Source: Microvirga arvi (GTDB taxonomy: Bacteria > Pseudomonadota > Alphaproteobacteria > Rhizobiales > Beijerinckiaceae). Taken from it: a stretch of 64,000 nucleotides of DNA. Under the pieces are notes generated by a model that worked only from the letters and a program-made list of their open reading frames with translations, ran no database searches and was not told where the DNA came from. The stretch covers positions 62,001 through 126,000 of the forward strand of contig NZ_JAFEMD010000005.1 of assembly GCF_016892765.1 (NCBI RefSeq), read 5' to 3'. The translations under genes and the position numbers were made by a program. Positions 20,555 through 31,443 of the stretch are shown in pieces (the stretch's first letter is position 1; each line of letters begins with the position of its first letter).

Positions 20555-21499
20555 TCAGTGCACTTCCGGGGCGAAAACGGAAGCGACCGCGCTGCCGATC
20601 TCGGCATAGCCCGTCTCGCGGCGGGGCGCGGCGTCGACGATGGCGTAGTTGGAGCGGTGCGAGAACAGGGCTTCCAGCACCGAGAAGTTCATGCGGTGGC
20701 CGCCGCAATAGGAGCGGTAGGTGCCGAGCAGCGGCAGGCCGGCCAGGGACAGGTCGCCGACCGCATCGAGAAGCTTGTGCCGGACGAACTCGTCCGCATA
20801 GCGCAGGCCTTCCGGGTTCATGATGCCGTCGTCGCCGATGGCGACCGTGTTCTCGAGCGAGGCGCCGAGGGCGAAGCCGGCGCTCCAGAGCTTCTCCACG
20901 TCGCGCATGAAGCCGAAGGTGCGGGCGCGGGAGATCTCGCGGCGGAAGACGGAGGGGGACAGGTCGACAGCCTTGCGCTGACGGCCGATCACCGGGGTGG
21001 GGAAGTCGATCTCCACGTCGAGACGGAAGGCGCGCTCGTTCGGGAGAAGCTCGGCGAAGGCCCTGCCCTGCGTGACGCGGACGGGCTTGAGAACCTTGAG
21101 ATAGCGGCGGGTGACGCCCTGGGCTGCGATGCCGACCTGGTCGATAGCATCGATGAAGGGGGCCGAGCTGCCGTCGAGGATCGGAACCTCCGGCCCGTCG
21201 ATCTCGACGAGAACATTGTCGATGCCGAGACCGGACAGAGCCGCCATGAGGTGTTCGATGGTGGCGACCGCGCCTGAGTCGCGGTCGCCGATCACCGTGC
21301 AGAGCTCGGTGGCGGTCACCGCCAGATGCCGAGCGTCGATCAGTCGGTCCAGGCCACCCGGAAGACCCGTGCGCAGGAAAGCAATGCCATGGTTCGCTTC
21401 GGCCGGATGAAGGATCATCTTCACTTCATCCCCGGAATGGACTCCGGTTCCAATGAGGGTCACGGCGGCGCGAAGCGTGGTTTGCTGGCTTTGCTTCAT
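20555..21499 (-). CDS. lpxC: UDP-3-O-acyl-N-acetylglucosamine deacetylase
   Basis: Zinc amidase that carries out the committed step of lipid A synthesis in the cytoplasm. It has 314 residues. The zinc ligands align with the E. coli enzyme as H83 (in 'TIEHLMAAL'), H241 and D245 (in 'HKLLDAVGDL'); the general acid is H268 ('GGHRMN'). The start 'QTTLRAAVTLIGTGVHSGDEV' is canonical. It lies downstream of ftsZ, the usual place, separated by a strong hairpin. Confidence 0.95.
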   Translation of the reverse strand: MKQSQQTTLRAAVTLIGTGVHSGDEVKMILHPAEANHGIAFLRTGLPGGLDRLIDARHLAVTATELCTVIGDRDSGAVATIEHLMAALSGLGIDNVLVEIDGPEVPILDGSSAPFIDAIDQVGIAAQGVTRRYLKVLKPVRVTQGRAFAELLPNERAFRLDVEIDFPTPVIGRQRKAVDLSPSVFRREISRARTFGFMRDVEKLWSAGFALGASLENTVAIGDDGIMNPEGLRYADEFVRHKLLDAVGDLSLAGLPLLGTYRSYCGGHRMNFSVLEALFSHRSNYAIVDAAPRRETGYAEIGSAVASVFAPEVH

Positions 21500-21725
21500 T
21501 AGTCCTGGACCTCAACTACCCTTGTCGCCTCACAGAGCCTGTTTTGCCGGGGAAGATGCATTGATTGCGTTGTGCTTCCGACCGGCAGGCTTCTTTTGAG
21601 TGCTGCCCCTTTGATGTGCAGGCACCTTAGTCCCGCCGTCAGGCTAGGCCAAATCACGCTTTCTTACCGTGTGTTACAAAGGGGATAACTCATAACCCTC
21701 TGATGTTAATAGTTTTTTAACGAAG

Positions 21726-21758
21726 AAGGCCTCCAGCCGCATCCCGGCTGGAGGCCTT
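21726..21758 (-). terminator. ftsZ downstream hairpin terminator
   Basis: A 13-bp perfect stem (AAGGCCTCCAGCC with GGCTGGAGGCCTT, 7-base loop) sits 27 bases past the ftsZ stop. On the minus strand it is followed by CTTCGTTAAAAAAC, only moderately U-rich. It probably marks the end of the dcw transcript; the rest of 21500-21785 should hold the lpxC promoter. Confidence 0.7.
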
Positions 21759-21785
21759 TCGTAACACTTCTGCCAGGCTTGCCGG

Positions 21786-23492
21786 TCAGTTGGCCTGGCG
21801 GCGGAGGAAGGCCGGGATCTCCAGCTGGTCGTCCTCCGACGCGGCCCGGGGAGCCGGAGCCAGCGGCGCCATCTGCGGCTGCGGAGCACGTTGGGCCTGG
21901 GGCGGAGCCGGCCGGCGGGCATACTCGGCATGGACCGGGGACATGGGCTGGCGCGGAGCCTCCTGGCGAGGCTCGGCCGGGGCCTGCTGCGGCTCCTCGC
22001 GGCGGCCGAAGCCGATGGTCGCGAGGCGCTGGATCAGGGACGGCTTGTGCTCCTGGGCCGTCTCCTCGCCGCGGCTGGCGCGCAGCGCAACCTGTCCCGG
22101 CATGGGCAGCTCGTCGATCCGCGGCATCCGGGCCGGTCGCATGGCCCGCTCGGCCTGCGGCGGGATGAAGGAACCCTGCTCCATGGACTCCTCATAGGCC
22201 GGAGCCTGAGGAGCCGGAGCCTCGTAGGCAACGGCCTGGCGAGGCTGGGCCGGGGTCAGAACCACGTCGTCGCGGATGACCGGCTGGGGAGCCGGCTCCA
22301 TGGGCTGGGCCGCGGAGAGCGGAGCTGCAGCCGGGGCCGAAGCCAGAGCGGACGAGCCCTGGGTCAGGATCGGAGCCGCCTTCACCGGTTCGGCTGTGGC
22401 GGCGGAGCGAAAGGTCGGGGTGGCCTGAGTGGTCGTGGCCCGGGCCCGGGCCTCGGCCCGCAGGCGCTCGGCCACTTCCGAGATGCGCTGCTCGGTGGCG
22501 GTGAGATCACCTCCGTTCTCCATGATCGCATGGTCGATGCCGGTCGCCACGACGGAGACGCGGATGATGCCTTCCAGGCTCTCGTCGAAGGTGGCGCCGA
22601 GGATGATGTTGGCATCCTGGTCCACTTCCTCGCGGATGCGGGTGGCCGCCTCGTCGAGCTCGTAGAGGGTGAGGTCGTTGCCGCCGGTGATCGAGATCAG
22701 CAGGCCGCGCGCGCCCTTCATCGACACGTCGTCGAGGAGCGGGTTGGCGATGGCGGCCTCAGCGGCGCGCATGGCGCGCTTCTCGCCGGAGGCTTCGCCG
22801 GTGCCCATCATCGCCTTGCCCATGCCGCGCATGACCGAGCGCACGTCGGCGAAGTCGAGGTTGATGAGGCCTTCCTTCACCATGAGGTCGGTGATGCAGG
22901 CCACGCCCGAATAGAGCACCTGGTCGGCCATGGCGAAGGCATCCGCGAAGGTCGTCTTCTCGGTGGCGACCCGGAACAGGTTCTGGTTCGGGATCACGAT
23001 GAGCGTGTCGACGGCCTGCTGCAGCTCGTTGATGCCGGCTTCCGCCAGACGCATGCGGCGAACGCCCTCGAACTGGAACGGCTTCGTCACGACGCCGACC
23101 GTCAGTATACCGAGTTCACGGGCAGCTCTCGCCACGACCGGGGCAGCGCCCGTGCCGGTGCCGCCGCCCATGCCGGCGGTGATGAACACCATGTGCGAGC
23201 CTGCGAGCTGGTCGCGGATCTCGTCCATCACCTCCTCGGCAGCGGCGCGGCCGACTTCCGGCTGCGAGCCGGCGCCGAGGCCTTCCGTGACCTGGATGCC
23301 CATTTGAACTACGCGCTGGGCCTTGGAGGAGGCCAGCGCCTGCGCGTCGGTGTTCGACACGACGAACTCGACACCCTCCAGACCGGATTCAATCATGTTG
23401 TTCACGGCATTGCCGCCGGCACCGCCGACGCCGAAAACCGTGATATGCGGCCTGAGTTCCCGGATGTCCGGAGCTTGCTGATTGATAGCCAT
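21786..23492 (-). CDS. ftsZ: cell division protein FtsZ
   Basis: Tubulin-like GTPase that forms the division ring. It has 568 residues: the GTPase domain (about 14-320) with '[13 protein letters not shown]', the signature GGGTGTG (in '[15 protein letters not shown]') and '[18 protein letters not shown]'. An unusually long, Pro/Ala/Gln-rich disordered linker (about 350-555) and the conserved C-terminal peptide '[12 protein letters not shown]', which binds FtsA and other partners, follow. Long linkers are common in Hyphomicrobiales. AAGAGGCACAGGTC precedes the ATG. It is the last gene of the dcw run, 105 bases after ftsA. Confidence 0.96.
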   Translation of the reverse strand: MAINQQAPDIRELRPHITVFGVGGAGGNAVNNMIESGLEGVEFVVSNTDAQALASSKAQRVVQMGIQVTEGLGAGSQPEVGRAAAEEVMDEIRDQLAGSHMVFITAGMGGGTGTGAAPVVARAARELGILTVGVVTKPFQFEGVRRMRLAEAGINELQQAVDTLIVIPNQNLFRVATEKTTFADAFAMADQVLYSGVACITDLMVKEGLINLDFADVRSVMRGMGKAMMGTGEASGEKRAMRAAEAAIANPLLDDVSMKGARGLLISITGGNDLTLYELDEAATRIREEVDQDANIILGATFDESLEGIIRVSVVATGIDHAIMENGGDLTATEQRISEVAERLRAEARARATTTQATPTFRSAATAEPVKAAPILTQGSSALASAPAAAPLSAAQPMEPAPQPVIRDDVVLTPAQPRQAVAYEAPAPQAPAYEESMEQGSFIPPQAERAMRPARMPRIDELPMPGQVALRASRGEETAQEHKPSLIQRLATIGFGRREEPQQAPAEPRQEAPRQPMSPVHAEYARRPAPPQAQRAPQPQMAPLAPAPRAASEDDQLEIPAFLRRQAN

Positions 23493-23597
23493 GACCTGTG
23501 CCTCTTCTGGCCTTATAGTGATGAGCGTTTGGCGGACGCTGACCTTTGTTCACTTGAACTCTTCACGATGGCCCGCCGCGCCAACGCGTTACTCGTC

Positions 23598-24920
23598 TTA
23601 GAAACTGTCGCGAATCCACCGGCCCATCCGAGAGAAGTAGCCGTCGGTTCCCGTACTCTGGAACAAGCCGCTGGACCGCGGCTCGAAATACTCGATATGC
23701 GCCACCTGCGGATAAACCAGGAGGCCGACCACCGCCGAAAAGGCAGGGCCCTTCGCCGCTTCGGGCAGGCCCTTGATGCCGAGCGGACGCCCGACACGAA
23801 CCTGACCCTGCAAGATACGGCGCGCCGTTTCCGGCAGCCCGACGAGCTGGCTTGCGCCGCCCGTCAGCACGACACGTCGTCCGGCCTGGGCCGCGAAGCC
23901 TGCACCTTTCAACCGGTCGCGCACGAGTTCGAGAACTTCCTCGACCCGCGGCTTGATGATGCGAACGAGGTGCGATTTCGGCAGATGATTCGGAACGTCC
24001 CGTTCGTCCTCATCGACCTGCGGCACCGCGATCATGTCCCGGTCATCCGCGCTCGAAGCGATGGCGGAGCCGTAGAAGGTCTTGAGCCGTTCGGCGGCGG
24101 ACACGCGGGTGGTGAGACCGCGCGCGATGTCCATGGTCACGTGATGACCGCCGACGGCGATGGCATCGGAATGCACCAGATGCCCGTTGGAGAAGATGCC
24201 GACGCTCGTGGTGCCGCCGCCCATGTCGACGACCGCGCAGCCCATGTCGGCCTCGTCGTCGACGAGCGCGGAGAGGCCCGCGGCATAAGGTGTGGCGATC
24301 ACCGCCTCGACGCCGAGATGGCAGCGTTCGACCGCGAGCATCAGGTTGCGCGCGGCGGCCGCCTCGGACGTGACCACATGCAGATCCGCGCCGAGCCGCT
24401 CGCCGATCATGCCGGCGGGATCGACGATGTGGTTCTGCGCATCGAGCGAGAAGCCGGTGGGCAGGGCATGAAGAACCGTGCGGCCGCGACGCAGATCGTA
24501 GCTCGACGCCGCATCGAGAACGCGATGCACGTCGCCTTCCCCCACCGCGCCGCGCACGGGAACATGCGCCTCGAAATGCTCGGAGGCGAGGCGTCCGCCG
24601 GTGAGGTTCACAATCACCGACTGGATCTCGACCTTCGCCATGCGCTCGGCGGCATGAACCGCCTGACGGATCGCCGATTCAGCCGCTTCCAGATCGACGA
24701 CGACGCCACCTTTGAGGCCCATCGAACGCTGGTGTCCGATGCCGAGGATGCGCGCCACGTGAGTGCGGCTGCGCAGCGACTCGACCTCGTCGGCCGGCTT
24801 CAATTCCGCCACGACGCAGACGACCTTGCTCGTTCCGACGTCGAGCACCGAGAGAATGGCACTCTTGCGCGCGGAAAGCGGCTTCAAGCGAGGTGTCAAA
24901 CCGTGACCCGAGAGACTCAT
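23598..24920 (-). CDS. ftsA: cell division protein FtsA
   Basis: Actin-like ATPase that tethers FtsZ to the membrane and recruits later divisome proteins. It has 440 residues with 'VLDVGTSKVVCVVAEL' (phosphate 1), the 1C domain (about 110-190), 'AVVDMGGGTTSVGIF' (phosphate 2), 'VVLTGGASQLVGL' and a C-terminal amphipathic stretch 'YFSRMGRWIRDSF'. The start overlaps the ftsQ stop by 4 bases (ATGA). Confidence 0.95.
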   Translation of the reverse strand: MSLSGHGLTPRLKPLSARKSAILSVLDVGTSKVVCVVAELKPADEVESLRSRTHVARILGIGHQRSMGLKGGVVVDLEAAESAIRQAVHAAERMAKVEIQSVIVNLTGGRLASEHFEAHVPVRGAVGEGDVHRVLDAASSYDLRRGRTVLHALPTGFSLDAQNHIVDPAGMIGERLGADLHVVTSEAAAARNLMLAVERCHLGVEAVIATPYAAGLSALVDDEADMGCAVVDMGGGTTSVGIFSNGHLVHSDAIAVGGHHVTMDIARGLTTRVSAAERLKTFYGSAIASSADDRDMIAVPQVDEDERDVPNHLPKSHLVRIIKPRVEEVLELVRDRLKGAGFAAQAGRRVVLTGGASQLVGLPETARRILQGQVRVGRPLGIKGLPEAAKGPAFSAVVGLLVYPQVAHIEYFEPRSSGLFQSTGTDGYFSRMGRWIRDSF

Positions 24921-25906
24921 GTATCGACCCCCTTGCCGCGCATTGGTTTTTTCTTGAGCGCCTCGGCGCGGGCCAAGGCAGCCTCTTCCGTCAACCGGAC
25001 GACGACGCGATCCGCCAAACGCAGATCGACCGCCAGCACGTCCTTTTCCAGAATCTTCTGCTCGTGTTCGAGCTTCGCGAGACGGGCCAGCGCATCGGCG
25101 GCTCCGATCTCCGGCAGGCGAACGTCCATGCCGTTGTCCATCTTCAGCGTCCAGCGCCGTCCTGCGACGAGCGTGCCGGCGCGAATGCGCTGTTTAAGCG
25201 GGCCAGCCGCCTCGAGCAGCGCGAGGTAATCCTTGTTGCGGGTGTTGGCGCCCTCGCCCACCACGAAGGGCAGGTTGAGGTAGCGCTCGTCCTGCATCAG
25301 GTCGATGACCGTGCCGTCGGCGGCGATGACGAAGAGTTCGCCGTTGTGCTGCCAGATGGCATGCGCCTCGCGCTCGGCGAGCGTGATGACGAGTTCGTTC
25401 GGATAGAGCTTGCGCACGGTCGCCGACTTGATCATCGGCACGCGCTCGAGGCGCTCGCGCAGATCGTTCACGTCGAGGAAAGCCAGCGACAGCTTCGCAT
25501 TGATTCCGGCGGCAGCGAGAACCTCGTTCTCACTCATCTGCGAAATTCCGGAGATCGTCACCTGATCGAGGCTGAGACCGACCGCGCGGGCGAGCGCATG
25601 ATGGGGCTCGCCATATTCGCGGATGAAGCCGTCGATGTGGCCGCCCTGCCAGAGGCCGAAGCCGATGACGACGCTGAAGAAGCCGAGCGCCAGGCCCGTC
25701 CCGAGGAAGCGCGGAAGGCGCTGCTCGAGGGGAGCGCCGGCGGAGCGGCGGCGTACGCTGCGCGAGGAGCCGAACAGCTTCTTGATTCGCGAGGGCTGCT
25801 TGAACGAGGACGAATCGGGCCTCCGGCCTCCGGAGGCGGCGCGTGCAACGGCGATTCCGGCCGGGTAGGCCGTCATCGGTTGCAGGTAGCGTCCTCCACC
25901 ATCCAT
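24917..25906 (-). CDS. ftsQ: cell division protein FtsQ
   Basis: Bitopic divisome protein linking early and late division factors. It has 329 residues: a basic cytoplasmic N-terminus (1-85, Ser/Arg-rich), one membrane segment (about 88-108, 'FLGTGLALGFFSVVIGFGLW'), the POTRA domain ('LDQVTISGISQMSENEVLAAAGI', about 130-200) and the beta domain to the end. The start at 25906 overlaps the ddl 3' end by 34 bases; ATG 25876, which overlaps the ddl stop by 4 bases, is an alternative. Confidence 0.93.
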   Translation of the reverse strand: MDGGGRYLQPMTAYPAGIAVARAASGGRRPDSSSFKQPSRIKKLFGSSRSVRRRSAGAPLEQRLPRFLGTGLALGFFSVVIGFGLWQGGHIDGFIREYGEPHHALARAVGLSLDQVTISGISQMSENEVLAAAGINAKLSLAFLDVNDLRERLERVPMIKSATVRKLYPNELVITLAEREAHAIWQHNGELFVIAADGTVIDLMQDERYLNLPFVVGEGANTRNKDYLALLEAAGPLKQRIRAGTLVAGRRWTLKMDNGMDVRLPEIGAADALARLAKLEHEQKILEKDVLAVDLRLADRVVVRLTEEAALARAEALKKKPMRGKGVDT

Positions 25907-26796
25907 TTCACAAGCTCGCCAAATGTATAGCCCGCATGGGCTGCCAGTTCTGGCACCAAGCTCGTCTCGGTCATGCCGGGTTGCGTGTTGACCTCAAGAA
26001 CAACGAGTTCCCCGGTTCCTCCGGGCGTGTCGTCGTACCGTAAGTCGGCGCGGCTGATTCCCCGACAGCCGAGCGCTTGATGCGCCGTTAACGCCAACTC
26101 TTGGACCTTTTGGTAAATATTCGGTTTAATTTCTGCCGGGAGGACGTGAATGGAGCCCCCCTTCGCATATTTCGCATCGTAATCGTAGAAGACCCCCGTG
26201 GCGGGCCGGATATCGATGACCCCGAGCGCCCTGTCGCCCATGACCGCGCAGGTGAGCTCCCGGCCCGCAACATATGATTCCACAAGGACTTGGTCGCCGA
26301 AGGCCCAGTCGTCCCGCAGCAGTTCCTGCGGCGGATGGGAGCGGTCCTCGCGGACGATGATGACGCCGACCGAGGATCCTTCGCTCACCGGCTTGACCAC
26401 ATAGGGCGCCGGAAGCACGTGGCTCTTTGCCGCTTCCATGCGGTTAACGACCTGTCCCTTGGGGACCGGCACGCCTGCCGCCGCCATGACGATTTTGGCC
26501 TTGTCCTTCTGCATGGCGAGCGCCGAGGCGAGGACACCGGAATGGGTGTAGGGGATTCTTAACAGCTCGAGCAGACCCTGGATGGTCCCGTCCTCGCCCA
26601 CGCGCCCATGGAGCGCGTTGAAGACCACGTCCGGGGCGACGGCCTGGAGAACGGTGGCGATATCGGGCTGCACGTCGATGGGGGTGACCTTGTAGCCCTG
26701 CTCTTCCAGAGCCTTGCAGCAAGCCCGGCCCGACGCCAGGCTGACCTCGCGCTCCGCCGACCAGCCGCCATAGAGGATGGCAACGTGCTTCGCCAT
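25873..26796 (-). CDS. ddl: D-alanine--D-alanine ligase
   Basis: ATP-grasp enzyme that makes the D-Ala-D-Ala dipeptide added by MurF. It has 307 residues with 'VAILYGGWSAEREVSLASG' (N-terminal domain), 'VFNALHGRVGEDGTIQGLLELL', 'YVVKPVSEGSSVGVIIV' and the metal-binding 'LEVNTQPGMTETSLVPELA'. The start at 26796 has an ideal AGGAGAG ribosome binding site; a longer open frame to 26970 is not needed. The 52-base gap to murB is one of the two larger gaps in the dcw run. Confidence 0.95.
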   Translation of the reverse strand: MAKHVAILYGGWSAEREVSLASGRACCKALEEQGYKVTPIDVQPDIATVLQAVAPDVVFNALHGRVGEDGTIQGLLELLRIPYTHSGVLASALAMQKDKAKIVMAAAGVPVPKGQVVNRMEAAKSHVLPAPYVVKPVSEGSSVGVIIVREDRSHPPQELLRDDWAFGDQVLVESYVAGRELTCAVMGDRALGVIDIRPATGVFYDYDAKYAKGGSIHVLPAEIKPNIYQKVQELALTAHQALGCRGISRADLRYDDTPGGTGELVVLEVNTQPGMTETSLVPELAAHAGYTFGELVKWMVEDATCNR

Positions 26797-26848
26797 GGGT
26801 CTCTCCTGTGATGCAACCCGGCAAGCCGGGATCGTTAAGTGATTCGAA

Positions 26849-27769
26849 TCAGGCCTTAGGCAACCCGACCCGCTTGATCTCCCATTCGAGCTCCACGCCC
26901 GACATCTCGCGGACGCGGCGGCGAACCTCTTCCCCCAGGCCTTCGATGTCGGCGGCGGAGGCGGAGCCATGGTTGATCAGGAAATTGCAGTGCATCTCGG
27001 AGACCTGGGCATCGCCCACACGCAGCCCCCGGCACCCTGCGGCATCGACCAGCTCCCAGGCCTTCCGGCCCGGCGGGTTCTTGAAGGTGGAGCCGCCCGT
27101 GCGGGTGTTGACCGGCTGGGTCGAGGAGCGCGCCTCGGTGATCGCGTTCATCTCGGCGAGGATCTCTTCCGGGTTGCCCGCACGGCCCTCGAACAGCGCC
27201 TCGGTGAAGATCACGTCGTCGGGCACGCTCGAGTGGCGGTAGGTGAAGCCCATCTGCGCGTTGGTGAAGCTCACCGCCTCTCCAGTGCGCATGACGCCCC
27301 TGGCCTCGACGAGCACATCCTTGGTCTCGCCGCCATAGGCGCCGCCGTTCATGCGCAGCGCCCCGCCGATGGTGCCTGGAATGCCGCGCAGGAAGGACAG
27401 ACCGGCGATGCCGGCCTCGGCTGCCGCGCGCGCCACCTTCACGTCGGGAGCTCCGGCGCCGGCGCGGATGCGGTGCCCCGCCTCCACCGACATTTCGGAA
27501 AAGCCTTTGCCGAGGCGAATCACCACGCCTTCCCAGCCGCCGTCGCGGATGAGCAGGTTGGAGCCTAAGCCCACGACGAGAACCGAAACGCTGCGGTCCA
27601 GTCTCTGCAGGAAATAGGCGAGATCGTCCGCATCCACTGGCGTGAACAGCACCTGCGCCGGCCCGCCCGTGCGGAACCAGGACAGGGGCGCTGTCGACGC
27701 ATTGGCCTCCAGCTTGCCCCGCAATTCGGGCATGCCGGCCTTCAGATCGGGTACGATGTCTGCAAACAT
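26849..27769 (-). CDS. murB: UDP-N-acetylenolpyruvoylglucosamine reductase
   Basis: FAD enzyme that reduces UDP-GlcNAc-enolpyruvate to UDP-MurNAc in the cytoplasm. It has 306 residues with '[17 protein letters not shown]', the FAD region '[16 protein letters not shown]', '[24 protein letters not shown]' and '[39 protein letters not shown]' (active-site Ser replaced by the type II pattern). ATG 27769 is used; a GTG one codon upstream overlaps the murC stop. Confidence 0.95.
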   Translation of the reverse strand: MFADIVPDLKAGMPELRGKLEANASTAPLSWFRTGGPAQVLFTPVDADDLAYFLQRLDRSVSVLVVGLGSNLLIRDGGWEGVVIRLGKGFSEMSVEAGHRIRAGAGAPDVKVARAAAEAGIAGLSFLRGIPGTIGGALRMNGGAYGGETKDVLVEARGVMRTGEAVSFTNAQMGFTYRHSSVPDDVIFTEALFEGRAGNPEEILAEMNAITEARSSTQPVNTRTGGSTFKNPPGRKAWELVDAAGCRGLRVGDAQVSEMHCNFLINHGSASAADIEGLGEEVRRRVREMSGVELEWEIKRVGLPKA

Positions 27770-29184
27770 CACGCCGCCTTCTCGCCCAAGGCCTCAAGCT
27801 CCGTCGGAAGCGCATAAGCCCACTGGGTGATGTTGCCGGCGCCGAGGCAGATCACGTAGTCGCCCGGCTTCGCCACGCCCTTGACGAGGCCGGCGAGCTC
27901 TTCGGACTTTTCAAGCGCCATCACGTTGCGATGGCCGCGTGCCTTGAGACCCGACACCAAGCCGTCGCGGTCGGCGCCCGGGATCGGCTGCTCGCCTGCC
28001 GCATAGACCGGCGCGACGATGACCGCATCCGCATCGTTGAAGCAGGTGCAGAACTGATCGAACAGGGACGACAGGCGCGAATAGCGGTGCGGCTGCACCA
28101 CGGCGATGACCTGCCCGTCCGTGGAGGCGCGGGCGGCCTTGAGCACCGCCGCGATCTCGATGGGATGGTGGCCGTAATCGTCGAACACGGTGACGCCGTT
28201 CCACTCGCCTGTGCGGGTGAAGCGGCGCTTCACGCCGCCGAAGCCGGCGAGCGCCTTGCGGATCGCATCGGGCGAGACACCGAGTTCGTGCGCCACCGCA
28301 ATGGCGGCCGTTGCGTTGAGCGCATTATGCGCGCCCGGCATCGGCAGGACGAGATCTTCCAGCTCGAGGCGGAAGCCGGGGCGGCGGTCGCGGATCATGA
28401 CGCGAAAGCGGTTCTTGCCGCCGCGGGAATCCACGTCCATCAGGCGCACGTCCGCCTGCGGGTTCTCGCCGTAGGTGATGATGCGCCGGTCCTCGATGCG
28501 GCCCACGAGATCCTGCACGGTCGGATGGTCGATGCACATCACCGCGAAGCCGTAGAACGGGATCGAGTTGATGAAGGAATGGAAGGAATCCTTGATCGCG
28601 TCGAAGGTGCCGAAATGGTCGAGATGCTCGGCGTCGATGTTGGTGACGATGGCGACATCGGCCGGGAGCTTCAGGAAAGTGCCATCGGATTCGTCCGCCT
28701 CCACCACCATCCACTGGCCGTCGCCCATGCGCGCATTAGTGCCATAGGCATTGATGATGCCGCCGTTGATCACTGTCGGGTCGAGGCCGCCAGCATCCAG
28801 CAGCGTGGCGACGAGAGAGGTCGTGGTGGTCTTGCCGTGAGTGCCGGCCACCGCCACGCAGGACTTGAAGCGCATGAGCTCGGCCAGCATCTCGGCGCGG
28901 CGCACCACGGGCAGGCGCTTCTCGCGGGCGACGACGAGCTCGGGATTGTCGCGCTTGATCGCGGTGGAGACCACCACGATCTCGGCATCGTCCACGTTCT
29001 CGGCCTTGTGGCCGATAAAGGTCTTGATGCCTTTGTCGTTGAGGCGCTTGACGTTGTAATTGTCGGCGGCGTCCGAGCCCTGCACCGTGTAGCCCAGGTT
29101 GTGCATGACCTCGGCGATGCCCGACATGCCGATGCCGCCGATGCCGATGAAGTGAATGGGTCCAAGCTTCGGCGGCAGTTTCAT
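27769..29184 (-). CDS. murC: UDP-N-acetylmuramate--L-alanine ligase
   Basis: First amino acid ligase of peptidoglycan precursor synthesis. It has 471 residues: an N-terminal Rossmann domain ('[23 protein letters not shown]'), the ATP loop GTHGKTTTT (about 113-121) and '[12 protein letters not shown]'-type residues, then '[18 protein letters not shown]' in the C-terminal domain. It overlaps the murG stop by 4 bases. Confidence 0.96.
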   Translation of the reverse strand: MKLPPKLGPIHFIGIGGIGMSGIAEVMHNLGYTVQGSDAADNYNVKRLNDKGIKTFIGHKAENVDDAEIVVVSTAIKRDNPELVVAREKRLPVVRRAEMLAELMRFKSCVAVAGTHGKTTTTSLVATLLDAGGLDPTVINGGIINAYGTNARMGDGQWMVVEADESDGTFLKLPADVAIVTNIDAEHLDHFGTFDAIKDSFHSFINSIPFYGFAVMCIDHPTVQDLVGRIEDRRIITYGENPQADVRLMDVDSRGGKNRFRVMIRDRRPGFRLELEDLVLPMPGAHNALNATAAIAVAHELGVSPDAIRKALAGFGGVKRRFTRTGEWNGVTVFDDYGHHPIEIAAVLKAARASTDGQVIAVVQPHRYSRLSSLFDQFCTCFNDADAVIVAPVYAAGEQPIPGADRDGLVSGLKARGHRNVMALEKSEELAGLVKGVAKPGDYVICLGAGNITQWAYALPTELEALGEKAA

Positions 29185-30299
29185 GGGTTTTTTCCGTTAT
29201 GATTCGCTGGAATGAGGGTGAGGACGGCTTGAGCCAGGCGCTCCGCCGCATCCGTGATGCTGGCGCTATGTGCGGCGGCCGAGGCTTTGGTCAAGCGGTC
29301 AGGCTCTTGAAAAAAGACCTGAATCTCGTTTGCCAGCCGCTCAGGGGTGAAGTCCGATTGCGGACAAACGATGGCGGCGCCTAGATCTCCGAGGGTCTTG
29401 GCGTTGGCCGCCTGGTCCTGATCGAGGGATCCCGGCAGGGGCACGAGGATCGAGGGACGGCCGATCACGGCCAGTTCCGCCACCGTCGAGGCGCCGGAGC
29501 GGGAGACCACGAGATGGGCGTTGCCGAGGCGGCGCGGCAGGTCCTTGAAGAAAGGCTCGGCCTCGAATTCCACATCCAGCCGCTGGTAATGGGCCCGCAC
29601 CCGCTCCAGATCCTCGCCCCTCGCCTGCTGCGTGACGGCGATGCGGGCCCGCAGCTCCGCCGGCAGCCGCTCGATGGCGGGGGGCACCACGTCGCTCATG
29701 ACCCGGGCGCCCTGGCTGCCGCCGACCACGAGGAGACGGAGCTTCCCGTCGGTGTCCAGCGGAGCATAGGGCTGCCTGGCCGCCTCCAGCACCGCGGGGC
29801 GGATCGGGTTGCCGGTGTGGACGACCTTGCCCGGCACGTTGGCGGGAATGCCCTTGATGCTGGCGAACCCGGTGGCGATCACGGTGGCGCGGCGGGCGAG
29901 CAGGCGGTTGGCCCGCCCCATCACGCCGTTCGCCTCGTGGATCACGGTCGGCACCTTGAGGAGCGAAGCGGCGATCACCGGCGGCACGGTCGGGTAGCCG
30001 CCGAAGCCCACGACCACGGCGGGCCTGAACCGACGGATCACGGCCAGCGATTGCAGCGTTCCCCGCCCCAGCATCAGCGCCGCCTTCGCCATCTGCGGGA
30101 TGGAGCGGCCCGACGGCGTGGCGGAGGGAATCTCGACGATCTCATCGGCCGGGAACGAGCCCGCATAGGCATTGGCGCGCTTGTCGGTGGCGAGCGCCAC
30201 CCTCGCGCCGGACGCCTTCAGGGCATTGGCGAGCGCTTCGGCCGGAAAGAGATGACCGCCAGTGCCGCCGGCGGTCAGGAGGATGAGAGGAGCGTTCAT
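29181..30299 (-). CDS. murG: UDP-GlcNAc--lipid I GlcNAc transferase MurG
   Basis: Peripheral inner-membrane GT-B glycosyltransferase that converts lipid I to lipid II. It has 372 residues with '[18 protein letters not shown]' (donor/acceptor loop), '[14 protein letters not shown]', '[16 protein letters not shown]' and '[33 protein letters not shown]'. The start at 30299 lies 2 bases after the ftsW stop; the much longer upstream frame is a shadow of ftsW. Confidence 0.96.
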   Translation of the reverse strand: MNAPLILLTAGGTGGHLFPAEALANALKASGARVALATDKRANAYAGSFPADEIVEIPSATPSGRSIPQMAKAALMLGRGTLQSLAVIRRFRPAVVVGFGGYPTVPPVIAASLLKVPTVIHEANGVMGRANRLLARRATVIATGFASIKGIPANVPGKVVHTGNPIRPAVLEAARQPYAPLDTDGKLRLLVVGGSQGARVMSDVVPPAIERLPAELRARIAVTQQARGEDLERVRAHYQRLDVEFEAEPFFKDLPRRLGNAHLVVSRSGASTVAELAVIGRPSILVPLPGSLDQDQAANAKTLGDLGAAIVCPQSDFTPERLANEIQVFFQEPDRLTKASAAAHSASITDAAERLAQAVLTLIPANHNGKNP

Positions 30300-30301
30300 C
30301 C

Positions 30302-31441
30302 TCAAGCCCGGTCCTGGCCGAAATGGTCCATCATCTCGGCGCGCGGGCGGCGCCGCGTGAGCGCGATGAGGAAGCCCATGCCGAGTGCCAGCGACAGCAG
30401 CGAGGAGCCGCCATAGGAGATGAAGGGCAGCGTCATGCCCTTGGCGGGCATGAGGTGCACGTTCACCATCATGTTGATGCAGGCCTGCAGGCCGAACATG
30501 AAGAGGAGGCCCGTGGCCGCGAGACGGCAGAAGGGATCCTCGTTGCGGCGGGCGAGCGTGAGGCCGCGCAGCACGATGAAGGCGAAGACCATGAGCAGCG
30601 CGATGCACACGACGATGCCGAACTCCTCCGCCGTGACGGCGAAGATGAAGTCCGTATGCGCGTCGGGCAGGATGCGCTTGACCGAGCCCTCGCCCGGACC
30701 GCGCCCGAGCCAGCCGCCGCGGGAGAAGGATTCCATGGCCGTGTCGACCTGGAAGGTGTCGCCGGAATCCTTGTCGAGGAAGCGCTCGATGCGGGCGCGC
30801 ACGTGCGGCAGGAACTCATAAGCGGCCACGATGCCCACGAGGCCGGCGCCGCCGAGGCCCATGACCCAGAACCAGTGCAGGCCGGCGACGAAGAACAGGC
30901 CGCACCAGACGATGGTGACGAGCATGGTCTGTCCGAAATCGGGCTGGAGGATGAGCGGGATGATGGTGGCGGGCAGAATCAGGAAGGCCAGGAGCGTGCC
31001 CGGCACGTCCTTGCGCCGCGCGCCCTCCGAGAAGGCCCAGGCGGAGAGCACCACGAAGGCGGGCTTCACGAATTCCGACGGCTGAAGGCCGAGCGGCCCG
31101 ATCATGATCCAGCGATGGGCGCCCTTGATCTCAGGTCCATACTGGAACGCCAGCAGGATCATCACCATGCCCAATGCATAGACCAGCAGAGCGAGACGCC
31201 GCAGGTGGCGCAGCGACAGGAACGAGACCGTGAGCATGATGGCGAGCGCCGGGATGAGGAACATCACCTGCCGGTTCACGAAGTGGAAGGTCGACAGGCC
31301 GAGCCGCTCCGCGACAGGCGGGCCGCCGGCCATGAGGAAGACGAGGCCGGCCAGCATAAGAATGGCGAGACCTGCGAGCAGCAGACGGTCGACCGTCCAC
31401 CACCAATCGCCGAAAGCCGAGCGTTCCGCGCGTGACACCAT
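30302..31441 (-). CDS. ftsW: septal peptidoglycan glycosyltransferase FtsW
   Basis: SEDS-family polymerase of septal lipid II. It has 379 residues, about ten membrane segments, and the SEDS motifs 'GAHRWIMIGPLGLQPSEFVKP', 'QPDFGQTMLV', 'HTDFIFAVTAEEFG' and 'GLPFISYGGSS'-like 'MTLPFISYGGSSLL'. A start at 31441 puts it 2 bases after the murD stop. It partners with FtsI of the same operon. Confidence 0.95.
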   Translation of the reverse strand: MVSRAERSAFGDWWWTVDRLLLAGLAILMLAGLVFLMAGGPPVAERLGLSTFHFVNRQVMFLIPALAIMLTVSFLSLRHLRRLALLVYALGMVMILLAFQYGPEIKGAHRWIMIGPLGLQPSEFVKPAFVVLSAWAFSEGARRKDVPGTLLAFLILPATIIPLILQPDFGQTMLVTIVWCGLFFVAGLHWFWVMGLGGAGLVGIVAAYEFLPHVRARIERFLDKDSGDTFQVDTAMESFSRGGWLGRGPGEGSVKRILPDAHTDFIFAVTAEEFGIVVCIALLMVFAFIVLRGLTLARRNEDPFCRLAATGLLFMFGLQACINMMVNVHLMPAKGMTLPFISYGGSSLLSLALGMGFLIALTRRRPRAEMMDHFGQDRA

Positions 31442-31443
31442 CT

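Noticed and set aside
21891..25229. A 1112-residue plus-strand open frame across ftsZ, ftsA and ftsQ
   Set aside because: It is antisense to three certain genes, has His/Arg/Gly-rich composition typical of reverse-frame shadows in GC-rich DNA, and shows no domain.
26840..26851. 12-bp palindrome TGATTCGAATCA at the murB stop
   Set aside because: Short, overlaps the stop codon and appears only once; not above chance expectation in 64 kb.
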